This document shows positions 44,603 to 52,485 of a DNA stretch of 64,000 nucleotides, one piece after another. Every line of letters starts with the position of its first letter. The first letter of the stretch is position 1. Source of the stretch: Anaerolineae bacterium. Lineage in GTDB: Bacteria > Chloroflexota > Anaerolineae > Aggregatilineales > UBA2796. Below the pieces are notes generated by a model. That model was given only the letters and a program-made list of their open reading frames with translations, did not search any database and had not been told where the DNA came from. The stretch lies in the NCBI GenBank assembly GCA_019637555.1, contig JAHBVK010000023.1:1-64000 (forward strand). The letters run 5' to 3'. The translations under genes were made by a program, and so were the position numbers.

Positions 44603-44686
44603 GCCGAAGTGGCGGAATTGGCAGACGCGCTACGTTCAGGGCGTAGTGGGCTTACGCTCGTGTGGGTTCGACTCCCACCTTCGGCA
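44603..44686 (+). tRNA. tRNA-Leu (anticodon CAG)
   Basis: Acceptor arm GCCGAAG pairs with CTTCGGC (44679-44685), and A is the discriminator. The anticodon stem CTACG/CGTAG closes loop TTCAGGG, so the anticodon is CAG. The variable arm is long, as in class II tRNAs, and the T-loop is GTTCGACTC. No CCA is encoded. Confidence 0.96.
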
Positions 44687-44694
44687 CAAGAATG

Positions 44695-44722
44695 AAAGCA
44701 GGCGATCACAGCCTGCTTTTTG
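44695..44722 (+). terminator. Terminator after tRNA-Leu(CAG)
   Basis: AAAGCAGGC (44695-44703) pairs with GCCTGCTTT (44711-44719), followed by TTGTTT. It starts nine bases beyond the tRNA end and also faces the convergent gene that stops at 44732. Confidence 0.85.
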
Positions 44723-44731
44723 TTTGCCCTG

Positions 44732-45424
44732 CTACGGTTGCTTCTGCGCTCTAACCTCATACTTGCCCGCCACGCCGCCGATGCTGCCAACCAGCAGCCA
44801 ATATTTCCCCGTCGTGTTGAACAGAAAGGTGATGTCTTTATCCTCGGCGCTGCGCACATTAGCAGAGATTTGCTTCCTGCCTGCGCTGTCGTACACACCG
44901 ATGATCGGCAGCACATCGACATCGTTCAACGACCGAACGAAAAAGGTGAATTGATCGCCTGCCGTAACATCAATCAACCAGCTATGCCATTGAAGCTGTT
45001 GTAGTTCGCCCTGCTGCCAGTTCTCATTAAGTGCGCCGACCAATTCAGCATCTAGCGGCATCTGATCGGGGACATCGTAGCGTTCGCCCATCCGTGAGGC
45101 AACAGTGACCGCCACGTTATAACCTTCCGTTGTAGTGGCAACCTGTGTTGCAATCGCCATCGCCAGCCCGAGAGCCATCAGCGCCAGTGCTGCCAGCACA
45201 AATAGCGCCATACTGATGATTCCCCGCGTCTGCTGTTTCTTCTTCTTACGCCCGTCGTCAGCATCATCTTCCCCAGCGCCATACGGAAAGAGCCGATCCA
45301 GATCACTGGACTCCAGCGGTGGCGCAGGGACACCACTTGCGCTCTGAGGGGTTGATCCAGACGTCACCGCATCGGGCAGTTCGGGTTCCATCAATTCGCG
45401 TTTCTTTTCCAGTTCAGGCTCCAT
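44732..45424 (-). CDS. Bitopic membrane protein with PPC-like extracellular domain
   Basis: A 230-residue protein. The cytoplasmic N terminus (about 1-68) is acidic and then basic (RKKKKQQTR). A membrane helix follows at about 70-94 (ISMALFVLAALALMALGLAMAIA), and the outer domain (about 110-225) resembles the PPC beta-sandwich: WHSWLIDVTAGDQFTFFVRSL, LPIIGVYDSAGRKQIS, ITFLFNTTGKYWLLVGS. No enzyme motif. It is divergent from the Ig-like protein at 45550. ATG 45424 or the ATG 11 codons later could be the start. Confidence 0.65.
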   Translation of the reverse strand: MEPELEKKRELMEPELPDAVTSGSTPQSASGVPAPPLESSDLDRLFPYGAGEDDADDGRKKKKQQTRGIISMALFVLAALALMALGLAMAIATQVATTTEGYNVAVTVASRMGERYDVPDQMPLDAELVGALNENWQQGELQQLQWHSWLIDVTAGDQFTFFVRSLNDVDVLPIIGVYDSAGRKQISANVRSAEDKDITFLFNTTGKYWLLVGSIGGVAGKYEVRAQKQP

Positions 45425-45549
45425 TCACTCGCTATCACGACCTCCGCTGCATCGTATCCCTTGCGAATTATAGTCGTTGGTTGCAGGTCGATCAGCAGCG
45501 GGCTAGACTACGCCGCTTGATTTTACGGTTCATTCGGATAGGATACCTC

Positions 45550-46962
45550 GTGACCTCGATGCGTTTACCGCCGCTGCTGCTACTATTGGTCGCCTTGATC
45601 GCGCTCCTCATCGTGATCGCTGCTGGTTCGCTGCTGGTCAATCCCAACAAGCCGCTGTTAGCGGATGTCAGCCTATCCTCGGATCGGATCACACCCAACG
45701 CCGATGGTCAGGATGACGTGACGGTGCTGACTTACACCGTGAATCGCAACGCCGAGGTAACGATCACCTTCACCAATAATACGACCAACGAGGCATTTAA
45801 GTTCCGTGAGAATGAACGCCGTCCGGTGGGGCAGTATTCGGTGCAGTTTAGCGGTGTGGTCGCAGGCTACGTATTGCCCACTGAGACTTTCGTCGGCACA
45901 GTGGAATCGCGCCTGATCCCTAACGGCGAGTATGCGTGGACGGTGGAAGCTAAAGCCGATAATGGCGAGACGGCGCAGGCAAGCGGCACGCTGATCGTAG
46001 CCGATGGCGATCCTCTGTTTCCGGCGATTTTGAATCTGGAAGTCTCACCGACAGTCTTTTCGCCCAACCAAGATGGCTACGATGACCGCTTGACCATCAA
46101 TGTCTATATGGCGAAGGATGCACAGGTCAGAGTCTGGCTGGAAGCGCAAGGCTTAGGACCGTTCTACGTGCCGGAGCGCGATCTCGGCGCGAATCCCGCT
46201 GCGATTGATCCCACCGTGCGCCAATTCGACTACGACGCAGGTGTGGATACCAACAACGCGCCACCGCCTGACGGCGATTACACGCTGGTTGTGGAGGCGC
46301 AAGACCCCGAAGGTCAGCGGATGCGCGATCAACGTATCGTCACGCTCAAGGGTGGTGGTCTACCCCAAGCGGAGATCGTGGCACAGCAAACCGGACGCAC
46401 CGTGACGTGGGCAACCCTACCTTATCAGGATGCCTACTACACCGATGCAGCAACAGCAGGCAAAACGGTAGATGCGCCTCAAGTTACGCAGTCGCAGATC
46501 ACCACGATTTCGCTACCACAAAGCGATCTGCTGCTGTTCTCGCTGGTCGTCTCTAACTACGGCATGACGCCGATCCGCACGCTAGGACCATTCCCCGGCA
46601 CGGTCTATCAGTACGAGCAAACGGCGGGCGCGATGCAAGCGGCTGAAAGTCTTGATTTCTCCACTGGCGGATGGCGTGTCGGCATCGAGTGTGAGCGCAC
46701 CACCACCTCATTTCCGTGGCGGTGGGCACTCGGATCACCCGATCAACTGACCAAAGTCGAGGACAATGGGCAAACGCTGTACTACCTGATGCCCGGACAG
46801 AAAGCGACAGTCTGGGGCGCGATCCGCATGACCACTTACTTCAAGACACTCAATCCACAGAAATGTTGGGCAGGTCTGATCCACGAAGGCGTACAGATCC
46901 CCAATTTGCAGGGGCACGTCGGAGAGATCGATGTCTACCTGCAAACCACAGAACAACCGTAA
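45550..46962 (+). CDS. Secreted protein with FlgD-like Ig modules
   Basis: About 470 residues. A signal anchor at about 4-26 (LPPLLLLLVALIALLIVIAAGSLLV) is followed by two FlgD/Ig-like units. Each has the PNxDGxxD calcium-loop signature: ITPNADGQDDVTVLTYTV and FSPNQDGYDDRLTINVYM. Both end with a DGDYTLVVEA- or NGEYAWTVEA-type strand. The C-terminal 200 residues are unassigned. Such modules are typical of extracellular scaffolds and adhesins. GTG 45550 has GGATA just upstream; ATG 45559 is the alternative. Confidence 0.72.
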   Translation: MTSMRLPPLLLLLVALIALLIVIAAGSLLVNPNKPLLADVSLSSDRITPNADGQDDVTVLTYTVNRNAEVTITFTNNTTNEAFKFRENERRPVGQYSVQFSGVVAGYVLPTETFVGTVESRLIPNGEYAWTVEAKADNGETAQASGTLIVADGDPLFPAILNLEVSPTVFSPNQDGYDDRLTINVYMAKDAQVRVWLEAQGLGPFYVPERDLGANPAAIDPTVRQFDYDAGVDTNNAPPPDGDYTLVVEAQDPEGQRMRDQRIVTLKGGGLPQAEIVAQQTGRTVTWATLPYQDAYYTDAATAGKTVDAPQVTQSQITTISLPQSDLLLFSLVVSNYGMTPIRTLGPFPGTVYQYEQTAGAMQAAESLDFSTGGWRVGIECERTTTSFPWRWALGSPDQLTKVEDNGQTLYYLMPGQKATVWGAIRMTTYFKTLNPQKCWAGLIHEGVQIPNLQGHVGEIDVYLQTTEQP

Positions 46963-46992
46963 GCGTAATAATTCTACGGTTGCCTCTCGGTT

Positions 46993-47036
46993 CCCCCTCT
47001 CCACGAAGTGGATGAGGGGGTCAGGGGTGAGGCTAA
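46993..47036. repeat. Dispersed palindromic element, copy 2
   Basis: CCCCCTCTCCAC-GAA-GTGGATGAGGGGG (46993-47020) is a nearly perfect stem with one bulge. It is followed by TCAGGGGTGAGGCTAA. This matches the 1.5-kb copy in arm composition and tail. It fills the gap between convergent genes. Confidence 0.7.
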
Positions 47037-47043
47037 TCCATTC

Positions 47044-47466
47044 CTACTTCGGCGGCGGCACAACCCCAATCGTCAGCAGCAGATTGGCATACACGCGCTG
47101 CTCTCCGGTGGCGATCACCAGCGAAACATCCGATTTCCGTGCCAGATCGTAAAACGGAAAGCGCATATGCTTGGTCAGTTCCAGATCGGGCAGCAAGCGC
47201 CGGAATTCCGCGAAGATCGACTGATCGCTGCCATCGTCTGGAGTCATCACATGCGCCGCTTCGATGGGAATGGCGCTAGTCAACACCTCCAACACTTGAG
47301 TCACCGTCAGCAATCCCGGCGCCACATTGAGAAACACGCGCTCGGCGCTGGCGTTCGAGCCAGTATTGAAAGGATAATTGCCGTCCGCGATCAGTATAGC
47401 GCTGCCGTGCCCCGATGATCCGAGCACTTTCAAAATAGTGGGATGAAGAAGTTTTCCGGTAAGCAT
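47044..47466 (-). CDS. RbsD/FucU-family sugar mutarotase
   Basis: A 140-residue protein of the RbsD/FucU fold: LLHPTILKVLGSSGHGSAILIADGNYPFNTGSN near the N terminus and YDLARKSDVSLVIATGEQRVYANLLLTIG at the end. The family interconverts pyranose anomers or forms of fucose or ribose before isomerisation. GAGGAG precedes the ATG. It is divergent, 79 bases away, from a fucose-isomerase-like gene, so an L-fucose-type role is favoured over ribose (inference). Confidence 0.87.
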   Translation of the reverse strand: MLTGKLLHPTILKVLGSSGHGSAILIADGNYPFNTGSNASAERVFLNVAPGLLTVTQVLEVLTSAIPIEAAHVMTPDDGSDQSIFAEFRRLLPDLELTKHMRFPFYDLARKSDVSLVIATGEQRVYANLLLTIGVVPPPK

Positions 47467-47545
47467 AAATTATTGCTCCTCGCTACAATTCTCAAGCATA
47501 CCTCAGCTACTGAACCGTAACGAGCAAAACAAGGACGTTTCTTTT

Positions 47546-49192
47546 ATGACCACTTCTACTTATGTGCTCCCCAAACTTAGTGAACCGCAGCCACTACCGC
47601 ACGATACCGCGATCCTCGTCGCCAGCGGTGATCTGCGCCTCTCCGCCAATCAAGTGTGCTGGCAAACGCAAGCGGATATGGAAGCGAAAGTTACCGCTGC
47701 CTTCGCCCGTGAAGGCTGGCAGGTGATGCGTGGTCATGGTTATGACGAAAAACTTAAGCATGGCTTCATCTGGAATCAGCGTATGGGCATGGATGTCTTC
47801 AGGAACATCCATCCCGACGCGCCGCTGATCGTGGCAGAAGCAGTCTGGCAGTACAGCCATCATGTCCTCGCGGGTTTGCGCGATCATCGCGGACCTATCC
47901 TCACCGTCGCCAACTGGTCGGGGGAGTTCCCCGGCTTGGTCGGGCTGCTCAACCTCAATGGATCGCTCACCAAGATGGGCGTTAAATACAGCACTATCTG
48001 GAGCGAGAATTTCGACGACGAATTCTTTCTCAAAGGCATCCGCGAGTGGATTCGCACAGGCACAATCAAGCACGACACCTCCCACGTCCGCGAGATCGAT
48101 GTCAAAACGCTGCCAGCAGCCGAAGTAGAGTTGGGACACGTATTGGCAGCGCAGCTTAAGCGCGAGAAAGCCGTGATCGGAGTGTTCGATGAAGGCTGCA
48201 TGGGTATGTACAACGCCATCATCGACGACGAATTGCTCAATCCGACCGGCATTTATAAGGAACGGCTCAGTCAATCCGGTCTGGTAGCGGGAATGCGTGC
48301 TGTCAGTGATGCCGAAGCCCAGCAGGTGCGCGATTGGCTGGATCGGCGCGGCATGAAGTTTGTCACAGGTCCCAATCCCGATACCGATCTGACCGACGCG
48401 CAAATACTTGAGCAGTGCAAGATGTACATCGCGGCAGTACGCATCGCCCATGACTTCGGTTGCGCTGCTATCGGCATTCAATACCAGCAGGGACTGAAAG
48501 ATATGACGCCCGCCTCGGATCTGGTAGAAGGCTTGCTCAACAATCCTGATCGTCCGCCCGTCTACCACGCCCAAACTGGAGAAGAACTCTACGCAGGCAA
48601 GGCGCTGCCGCACTTCAACGAAGTAGATGAAGGCTGTGCGGTAGATGCGCTGGCGACTAATCGGCTGTGGACGGCGTTCGGCTTCGATCCGTCAACTACG
48701 CTGCACGATGTCCGTTGGGGTGAGCATTTCACGGGGAATGGCGTTGACGATTTTGTCTGGGAGTTCCTGATCTCCGGCGCAGCGCCTGCCTCCCACTTCA
48801 TCGATGGCTATGCCGGAGCGTCCAGCGAACGCCAACCACCGATGTTCTTTCGACTGGGCGGTGGGACTCTCAAGGGCATCAGCAAAGCGGGTGAGATCAT
48901 CTGGAGTCGCGTCTACGTGCAGGGCGGGGCGCTGCATTGCGATATGGGGCGGGCTACCGTAGTTGAGCTGCCGCGTGAGGAGGTCGAACGCCGCTGGCAG
49001 TTGAGCAACCCGCAGTGGCCCATCATGAACGCGGTACTGCACGGCGTTACCCGCGATCAAATGATGGCACGGCACAAAGCGAATCATCTGAACGTGGTCT
49101 ACGTACCCGCCGACGCAGTTGATCGGGCGCTGGCGGCGAAAACCGCCATGCTAATGGAGATGGGAATTGCCGTGCATTGGTGCGGCATCTAG
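47546..49192 (+). CDS. L-fucose isomerase-like sugar isomerase
   Basis: A 548-residue protein with the L-fucose/L-arabinose isomerase fold. Visible pieces are AILVASGDLRLS, LIVAEAVWQYSHHVLAGLRDHRGPILTVANWSG, GVFDEGCMGMYNAIIDDELL, GCAAIGIQYQQGLKD, FNEVDEGCAVDALATN (metal-ligand acidic region) and a late HCDMGRATVVELP. Such enzymes convert aldoses to ketoses using Mn2+. Substrate specificity is inferred mainly from the divergent FucU-like neighbour. No kinase or aldolase follows; the next genes are the minus-strand WXG100 array. Confidence 0.78.
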   Translation: MTTSTYVLPKLSEPQPLPHDTAILVASGDLRLSANQVCWQTQADMEAKVTAAFAREGWQVMRGHGYDEKLKHGFIWNQRMGMDVFRNIHPDAPLIVAEAVWQYSHHVLAGLRDHRGPILTVANWSGEFPGLVGLLNLNGSLTKMGVKYSTIWSENFDDEFFLKGIREWIRTGTIKHDTSHVREIDVKTLPAAEVELGHVLAAQLKREKAVIGVFDEGCMGMYNAIIDDELLNPTGIYKERLSQSGLVAGMRAVSDAEAQQVRDWLDRRGMKFVTGPNPDTDLTDAQILEQCKMYIAAVRIAHDFGCAAIGIQYQQGLKDMTPASDLVEGLLNNPDRPPVYHAQTGEELYAGKALPHFNEVDEGCAVDALATNRLWTAFGFDPSTTLHDVRWGEHFTGNGVDDFVWEFLISGAAPASHFIDGYAGASSERQPPMFFRLGGGTLKGISKAGEIIWSRVYVQGGALHCDMGRATVVELPREEVERRWQLSNPQWPIMNAVLHGVTRDQMMARHKANHLNVVYVPADAVDRALAAKTAMLMEMGIAVHWCGI

Positions 49193-49249
49193 ATCGTTAT
49201 CGGTATCGCTGTCCCGGATGGTCGTTCCGGGACATGCAACTCATCGGCG

Positions 49250-49549
49250 TCAATTCGTAAAACGCTGTGCGCCCTGCTCGTCACCGCTGCGATAATCAAT
49301 CGTCGCGGCATTCAAATCCTGCACCATTTCTAGGCAGCGGGCGTTGACTTGCCGGATGCGCTGCTGGATCGCTTCGATGTTCAGCGCCGCCTTATCACCC
49401 GTCTGACCCACGAACGAGCGCGTCTTGAGCGACTCCGCCGCCGCTTCTAGCGGTTGCAGCATGGCATTGAACGACTCAGCAGAGGTATTGAACTGCGCTG
49501 CGACTTTGAGCACCGACTCATAATCAATTAAGACTTCTGGACCAGCCAT
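49250..49549 (-). CDS. WXG100-like small helical protein (array gene 8)
   Basis: A 99-residue, all-helical protein without a signal peptide. A helix of about 40 residues, a turn with SFVGQTGD in place of WxG, then a second long helix (IEAIQQRIRQVNARCLEMVQDLN) match the WXG100/ESAT-6 hairpin size and pattern. It is the last gene of an eight-gene minus-strand array. Family members are exported as dimers by type VII secretion. Confidence 0.7.
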   Translation of the reverse strand: MAGPEVLIDYESVLKVAAQFNTSAESFNAMLQPLEAAAESLKTRSFVGQTGDKAALNIEAIQQRIRQVNARCLEMVQDLNAATIDYRSGDEQGAQRFTN

Positions 49550-49581
49550 GATTGCCTCCCTTATTGGCGATGACTACTGAA

Positions 49582-49875
49582 CTACGGCAGCGCTGCGATC
49601 AGCTGCTGCAAATTAGCGATAGTGCTATCTTCCAGTGCGGAAGCCTGTCCCAGATTGGTGATGAACGTATTAAGCGCGTTGTGCATGGCATCAATCTCGG
49701 TCTTCAGCCGCGCCGCATCGCTCAGGAAGGATCGTGCGCCTTGCCCTACCCACGCGCCATCCTGCACGATCTTCACCGCCGTCATCAGATCGTTGGTGTT
49801 ATCTTGCGACTTGGTGAGCTGTACGCGCATTTGCTCGATGACTGCCTGTACTTCTGCCTGATCGTAGTTGAACAT
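49582..49875 (-). CDS. WXG100 protein (array gene 7)
   Basis: 97 residues. The helix-turn-helix form carries the motif GAWVGQGARSFLSDA in the central turn, a close match to WXG100. The upstream helix has EQMRVQLTKSQ and the downstream helix MHNALNTFITNL. No signal peptide. It follows array gene 6 by about 46 bases and precedes gene 8 by 32. Confidence 0.85.
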   Translation of the reverse strand: MFNYDQAEVQAVIEQMRVQLTKSQDNTNDLMTAVKIVQDGAWVGQGARSFLSDAARLKTEIDAMHNALNTFITNLGQASALEDSTIANLQQLIAALP

Positions 49876-49921
49876 GATCTACCTCTTTCCGTTTCGGATG
49901 TCTGGCTATCGGCGCACCGCT

Positions 49922-50218
49922 TTACGGTAGCTGCGGCTGACGCTGCATCAGCGATTGATCCACCGACTCGATTTCGGAAACGGCACGTCCAGCCGTCTGT
50001 GTCAGCATGGTGCTGTGCCCCAGTAAGTCACCGAGTCGTTTGGAAAGCTCCTGTAAATAGGTCACATAGCTGATCATCGCCGCACCGCCGAGTGCCGTCC
50101 CCGGCAGCCCATTAGCCAGCGACAGCATCTGCTGATTCAGTTCACCCATCTGGTTAAGCTGGCTGCTCATCGCGGCAAGCTGCTCGCGGATACCGTCATA
50201 ATCGGTTTGAAAGTCCAT
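49922..50218 (-). CDS. WXG100-like protein without Trp (array gene 6)
   Basis: 98 residues, mainly two helices rich in Gln, Leu and Met (LAAMSSQLNQMGELNQQMLSLANG), with a central GTALGGAAM turn instead of WxG. It lacks the WxG motif, so membership rests on size, predicted helicity and position. A non-WXG partner is common in type VII heterodimers, which may be its role here. Confidence 0.55.
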   Translation of the reverse strand: MDFQTDYDGIREQLAAMSSQLNQMGELNQQMLSLANGLPGTALGGAAMISYVTYLQELSKRLGDLLGHSTMLTQTAGRAVSEIESVDQSLMQRQPQLP

Positions 50219-50267
50219 GAGTCCTCCGTATATGCATTCGCATTAGGGAACTAATCGCCAGATTTGC

Positions 50268-50594
50268 TTATTCCGCTTGGAATAAGGCGCTCGCCTGCGT
50301 GTCGGCTTCCTGCGCGGCGCTGACCAGACGCGGCAGCAATGCATGTGCCGCCTCAAGCTGGCTCAACAGGGTACGCAGCGCCGCGAAGTTCTGTGCGAAA
50401 GCACGCTCGAAAGTTTGCCCGCCACGCCCGATCCACATGCCCTGATTTCCTTGCGAGATCATGTTGGCGCGGTTGATCAGGTCTTGCAGTTTTTGTTGGA
50501 ACTCGTAATGCAGGTTGCCAAGTTGGTTGCCAGCGTCACTGAGCGCTGAGTATTCCTGCATCAACAAGCCCGGATCATTGATCGTGGTCGCCAT
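50268..50594 (-). CDS. WXG100 protein (array gene 5)
   Basis: 108 residues with the turn GMWIGRGGQTFERAFAQNF, a WxG-type motif, between two long helices (EFQQKLQDLINRANMIS and LLSQLEAAHALLPRLVSAAQ). No signal peptide, as expected for type VII clients. Confidence 0.83.
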   Translation of the reverse strand: MATTINDPGLLMQEYSALSDAGNQLGNLHYEFQQKLQDLINRANMISQGNQGMWIGRGGQTFERAFAQNFAALRTLLSQLEAAHALLPRLVSAAQEADTQASALFQAE

Positions 50595-50614
50595 GTCTCA
50601 CTCCTATTCTATGC

Positions 50615-51139
50615 TTAGAAGGGGTTGATCTTGTCGATAGCGTCGGCAGCTTTATCCACCTGTCCGGCGGCTTGTTGTGCCTGTCCGGTTGCCGAACCCA
50701 TCTGCCCCGCGCCGTATGCGTCCGCTTGTCCTTTTGCCATCTGTGCGTATGGCTGCAAAGGCGCTGGAAGTTGATCAATCGCGGAATTCATTAGCGTTTC
50801 CGCCAGCAGATCGACCTTCTGCACATCCGCGCTGACATCACGCAGATACTGCGCTACATCTTTGACGAAATCTTCCGTCTTAGTAGCGGTGGGGCGCAGT
50901 TCAGCATAGTAGTAACCAGTCGCCGCCAATGCGCCGCCCGTCGCCAATCCACCGACGATTGCGCCCACAGGACCAGCCGCGGCAGAGAGGACGCCAGTCG
51001 CTGCGACCAGCACGCCATCGACCACGACGGTGCAAGCATCAACAGTGTCGATCATATCGTCTAGCTCGGTGGCGAAATGGTCGCAGGACGCGGCGAGTTT
51101 ATCTAGACTATCGTAGAGTGCCTTTGCTGAAGCGGTCAT
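50615..51139 (-). CDS. Glycine-zipper protein inside the WXG100 array (array gene 4)
   Basis: About 174 residues from ATG 51139, which has GAGGAGGA about six bases upstream; ATG 51160 is unlikely. An N-terminal helix (KALYDSLDKLAASCDHFATELDDMID) resembles the LXG/WXG-type targeting region. A long Gly/Ala/Val membrane-like segment follows (about 45-85: VVVDGVLVAATGVLSAAAG, GAIVGGLATGGALAATG), then a helical domain and an Ala/Gly/Gln-rich tail. The pattern resembles membrane-inserting parts of type VII substrates. Its role is unknown. Confidence 0.6.
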   Translation of the reverse strand: MTASAKALYDSLDKLAASCDHFATELDDMIDTVDACTVVVDGVLVAATGVLSAAAGPVGAIVGGLATGGALAATGYYYAELRPTATKTEDFVKDVAQYLRDVSADVQKVDLLAETLMNSAIDQLPAPLQPYAQMAKGQADAYGAGQMGSATGQAQQAAGQVDKAADAIDKINPF

Positions 51140-51178
51140 GCGCTGTTCCTCCTCGTTCAAGCACCGGAGTGCCGATTA

Positions 51179-51589
51179 CTAGAATATGTCGTCCACGAAA
51201 TCGCCAACGCCATCCACAATGTCTTCCGCTGCGCCAACCACGCCGTCCACAAGATCAGACGCCGCGCCAGCCGCCCAGTCCCACGCGTCGGAGAAAAATC
51301 CAACGATCTCCGCGATGACTTGGATGACATCGGAAAGTGTACTTAAGATAGAGCGATAGTCGCCTAGCAAATCGTTCAGGCGATCAATGAGTGCCTGAAG
51401 GCGTTCCCGCTTGCCCGGAAAGAGCACCGCTGCGCCTTGTGTAGCCGCGATACCGCCCCATGCGCCGCCATCGAAAATGCCGTTGATCTGTTGCTGGAGC
51501 GTAGCCATTTGCTGCTGGAAGCCGCCCAGTTTCGCTTCAAACTGGTTGATCTGGTCTTCCAAGTGATCTAAGTCAGCAGTGAGTCCCAT
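51179..51589 (-). CDS. WXG100-like protein with extended C terminus (array gene 3)
   Basis: 136 residues. The N-terminal coiled helix is Gln-rich (DQINQFEAKLGGFQQQMATLQQQ) and leads to a turn GGAWGGIAATQG close to WxG. After a second helix the C terminus adds a third segment, DLVDGVVGAAEDIVDGVGDFVDDIF. It is longer than the standard 100 residues and may carry a small effector or membrane-active end (inference). Confidence 0.68.
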   Translation of the reverse strand: MGLTADLDHLEDQINQFEAKLGGFQQQMATLQQQINGIFDGGAWGGIAATQGAAVLFPGKRERLQALIDRLNDLLGDYRSILSTLSDVIQVIAEIVGFFSDAWDWAAGAASDLVDGVVGAAEDIVDGVGDFVDDIF

Positions 51590-51628
51590 GATCTGGTTAT
51601 CCTCCTCGCTTCTGGTTTGAGCTTCGCG

Positions 51629-51922
51629 TTAATAGAAGTAGCCGCTTGCCGTTGAGTCGGCGTTTCGCATGTCTTCTACTGCCCCGTTCAAATCGCCAAT
51701 CAGTTCTTGGAATTTCACACTGCTGGCATTGAGCAAAGGAAGGATGCGCCCGCCGATCAGCGACAGCATCTGGTTGCCCTGATTGCCAACCAGCGCTCCA
51801 TCGCGGATGATCCCGGCGGCTTGCTTCATATTCGCCCGTGCTTCCTCCATCCGCTGCAATGAGCGCGTGAAGGCGGCGATCATGGCTTCCATATCGTCAT
51901 AATCCATCTGTACATCAGGCAT
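51629..51922 (-). CDS. WXG100-like protein (array gene 2)
   Basis: 97 residues, with GALVGNQGNQMLSLIG at the turn (Leu in place of Trp). Helices of the MEEARANMKQAAG and FQELIGDLNGAVEDMRN type complete the hairpin. The C-terminal YFY end is aromatic. No signal peptide. Confidence 0.72.
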   Translation of the reverse strand: MPDVQMDYDDMEAMIAAFTRSLQRMEEARANMKQAAGIIRDGALVGNQGNQMLSLIGGRILPLLNASSVKFQELIGDLNGAVEDMRNADSTASGYFY

Positions 51923-51970
51923 GGAATTCCCTCCTAAGGCTATCTATATCAGCAATTAGCGGGCAGCGGC

Positions 51971-52273
51971 TTAGCGTCCGCTGAAGCGTGCGCGGATCAT
52001 GTCTTCGGCGTCGTTAGCGCGGGCGATCATGGTGCTGGTATGGTCGCTAGAAGTGCCAAAGCCCTGAATAACGGCGCGCAAGATCGGCATCACTTTGGTG
52101 TCCATCTCATCGAAGAACGACCTCGCGCCCTCACCAACCCATGTGAGGCGTAGTTGTTCGAGGTTGCCCGTCAGATCAGAGAAGATCGCATCCATCAACT
52201 CGACGTTGTGCTGGAACAATTCACCTACCCGCTGCAATTCCGGCTGATCGACGCGGAAGATTCGAGCTGCCAT
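51971..52273 (-). CDS. WXG100 protein (array gene 1, first of the operon)
   Basis: 100 residues, the exact family length, with TWVGEGARSFFDEMDTK in the central turn and two helices (NVELMDAIFSDLTGNLEQL; ILRAVIQGFGTSSDHTSTMIARANDA). A strong ribosome site, AAGGAGG, precedes the ATG by eight bases. Its upstream gap is shared with the divergent histidine kinase gene. Confidence 0.86.
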   Translation of the reverse strand: MAARIFRVDQPELQRVGELFQHNVELMDAIFSDLTGNLEQLRLTWVGEGARSFFDEMDTKVMPILRAVIQGFGTSSDHTSTMIARANDAEDMIRARFSGR

Positions 52274-52365
52274 CTGCTTTCCTCCTTGCTCTGCCCAATC
52301 GCTAAATCATTGGCGATCATCGGCTCAAGCGTAAGCCATTAGCTATCCCGCTGTCATGGGACGCG

Positions 52366-52383
52366 TTCCCGAACAGTCGGGAA
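52366..52383. promoter_or_regulatory. Inverted repeat between WXG100 array and histidine kinase operon
   Basis: TTCCCGA (52366-52372) and TCGGGAA (52377-52383) flank ACAG in the 212-base divergent gap. It is a candidate operator for either operon. The response regulator of the adjacent two-component pair is a plausible binder (inference). Confidence 0.45.
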
Positions 52384-52452
52384 TTTGAGCAGTAGGCATC
52401 GGGAAAATGCTTAGTGCACTAGACTTTTCAGTTAGACTTAGCCACATCAGAG

Positions 52453-52458
52453 TACAAT
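52453..52458 (+). promoter_or_regulatory. -10-like box of the histidine kinase gene
   Basis: TACAAT sits 28 bases before ATG 52486. A TTAGAC hexamer at 52432-52437, 15 bases upstream, is a poor and closely spaced -35. Confidence 0.35.
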
Positions 52459-52485
52459 GCAGTCATCTGGTTTTTAGTACACAGC

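Noticed and set aside
47594..48613. A 339-codon minus-strand reading frame opposite the sugar isomerase gene
   Set aside because: It has no recognisable domain. It is a mirror of the plus-strand gene, which has clear family motifs and a ribosome site.
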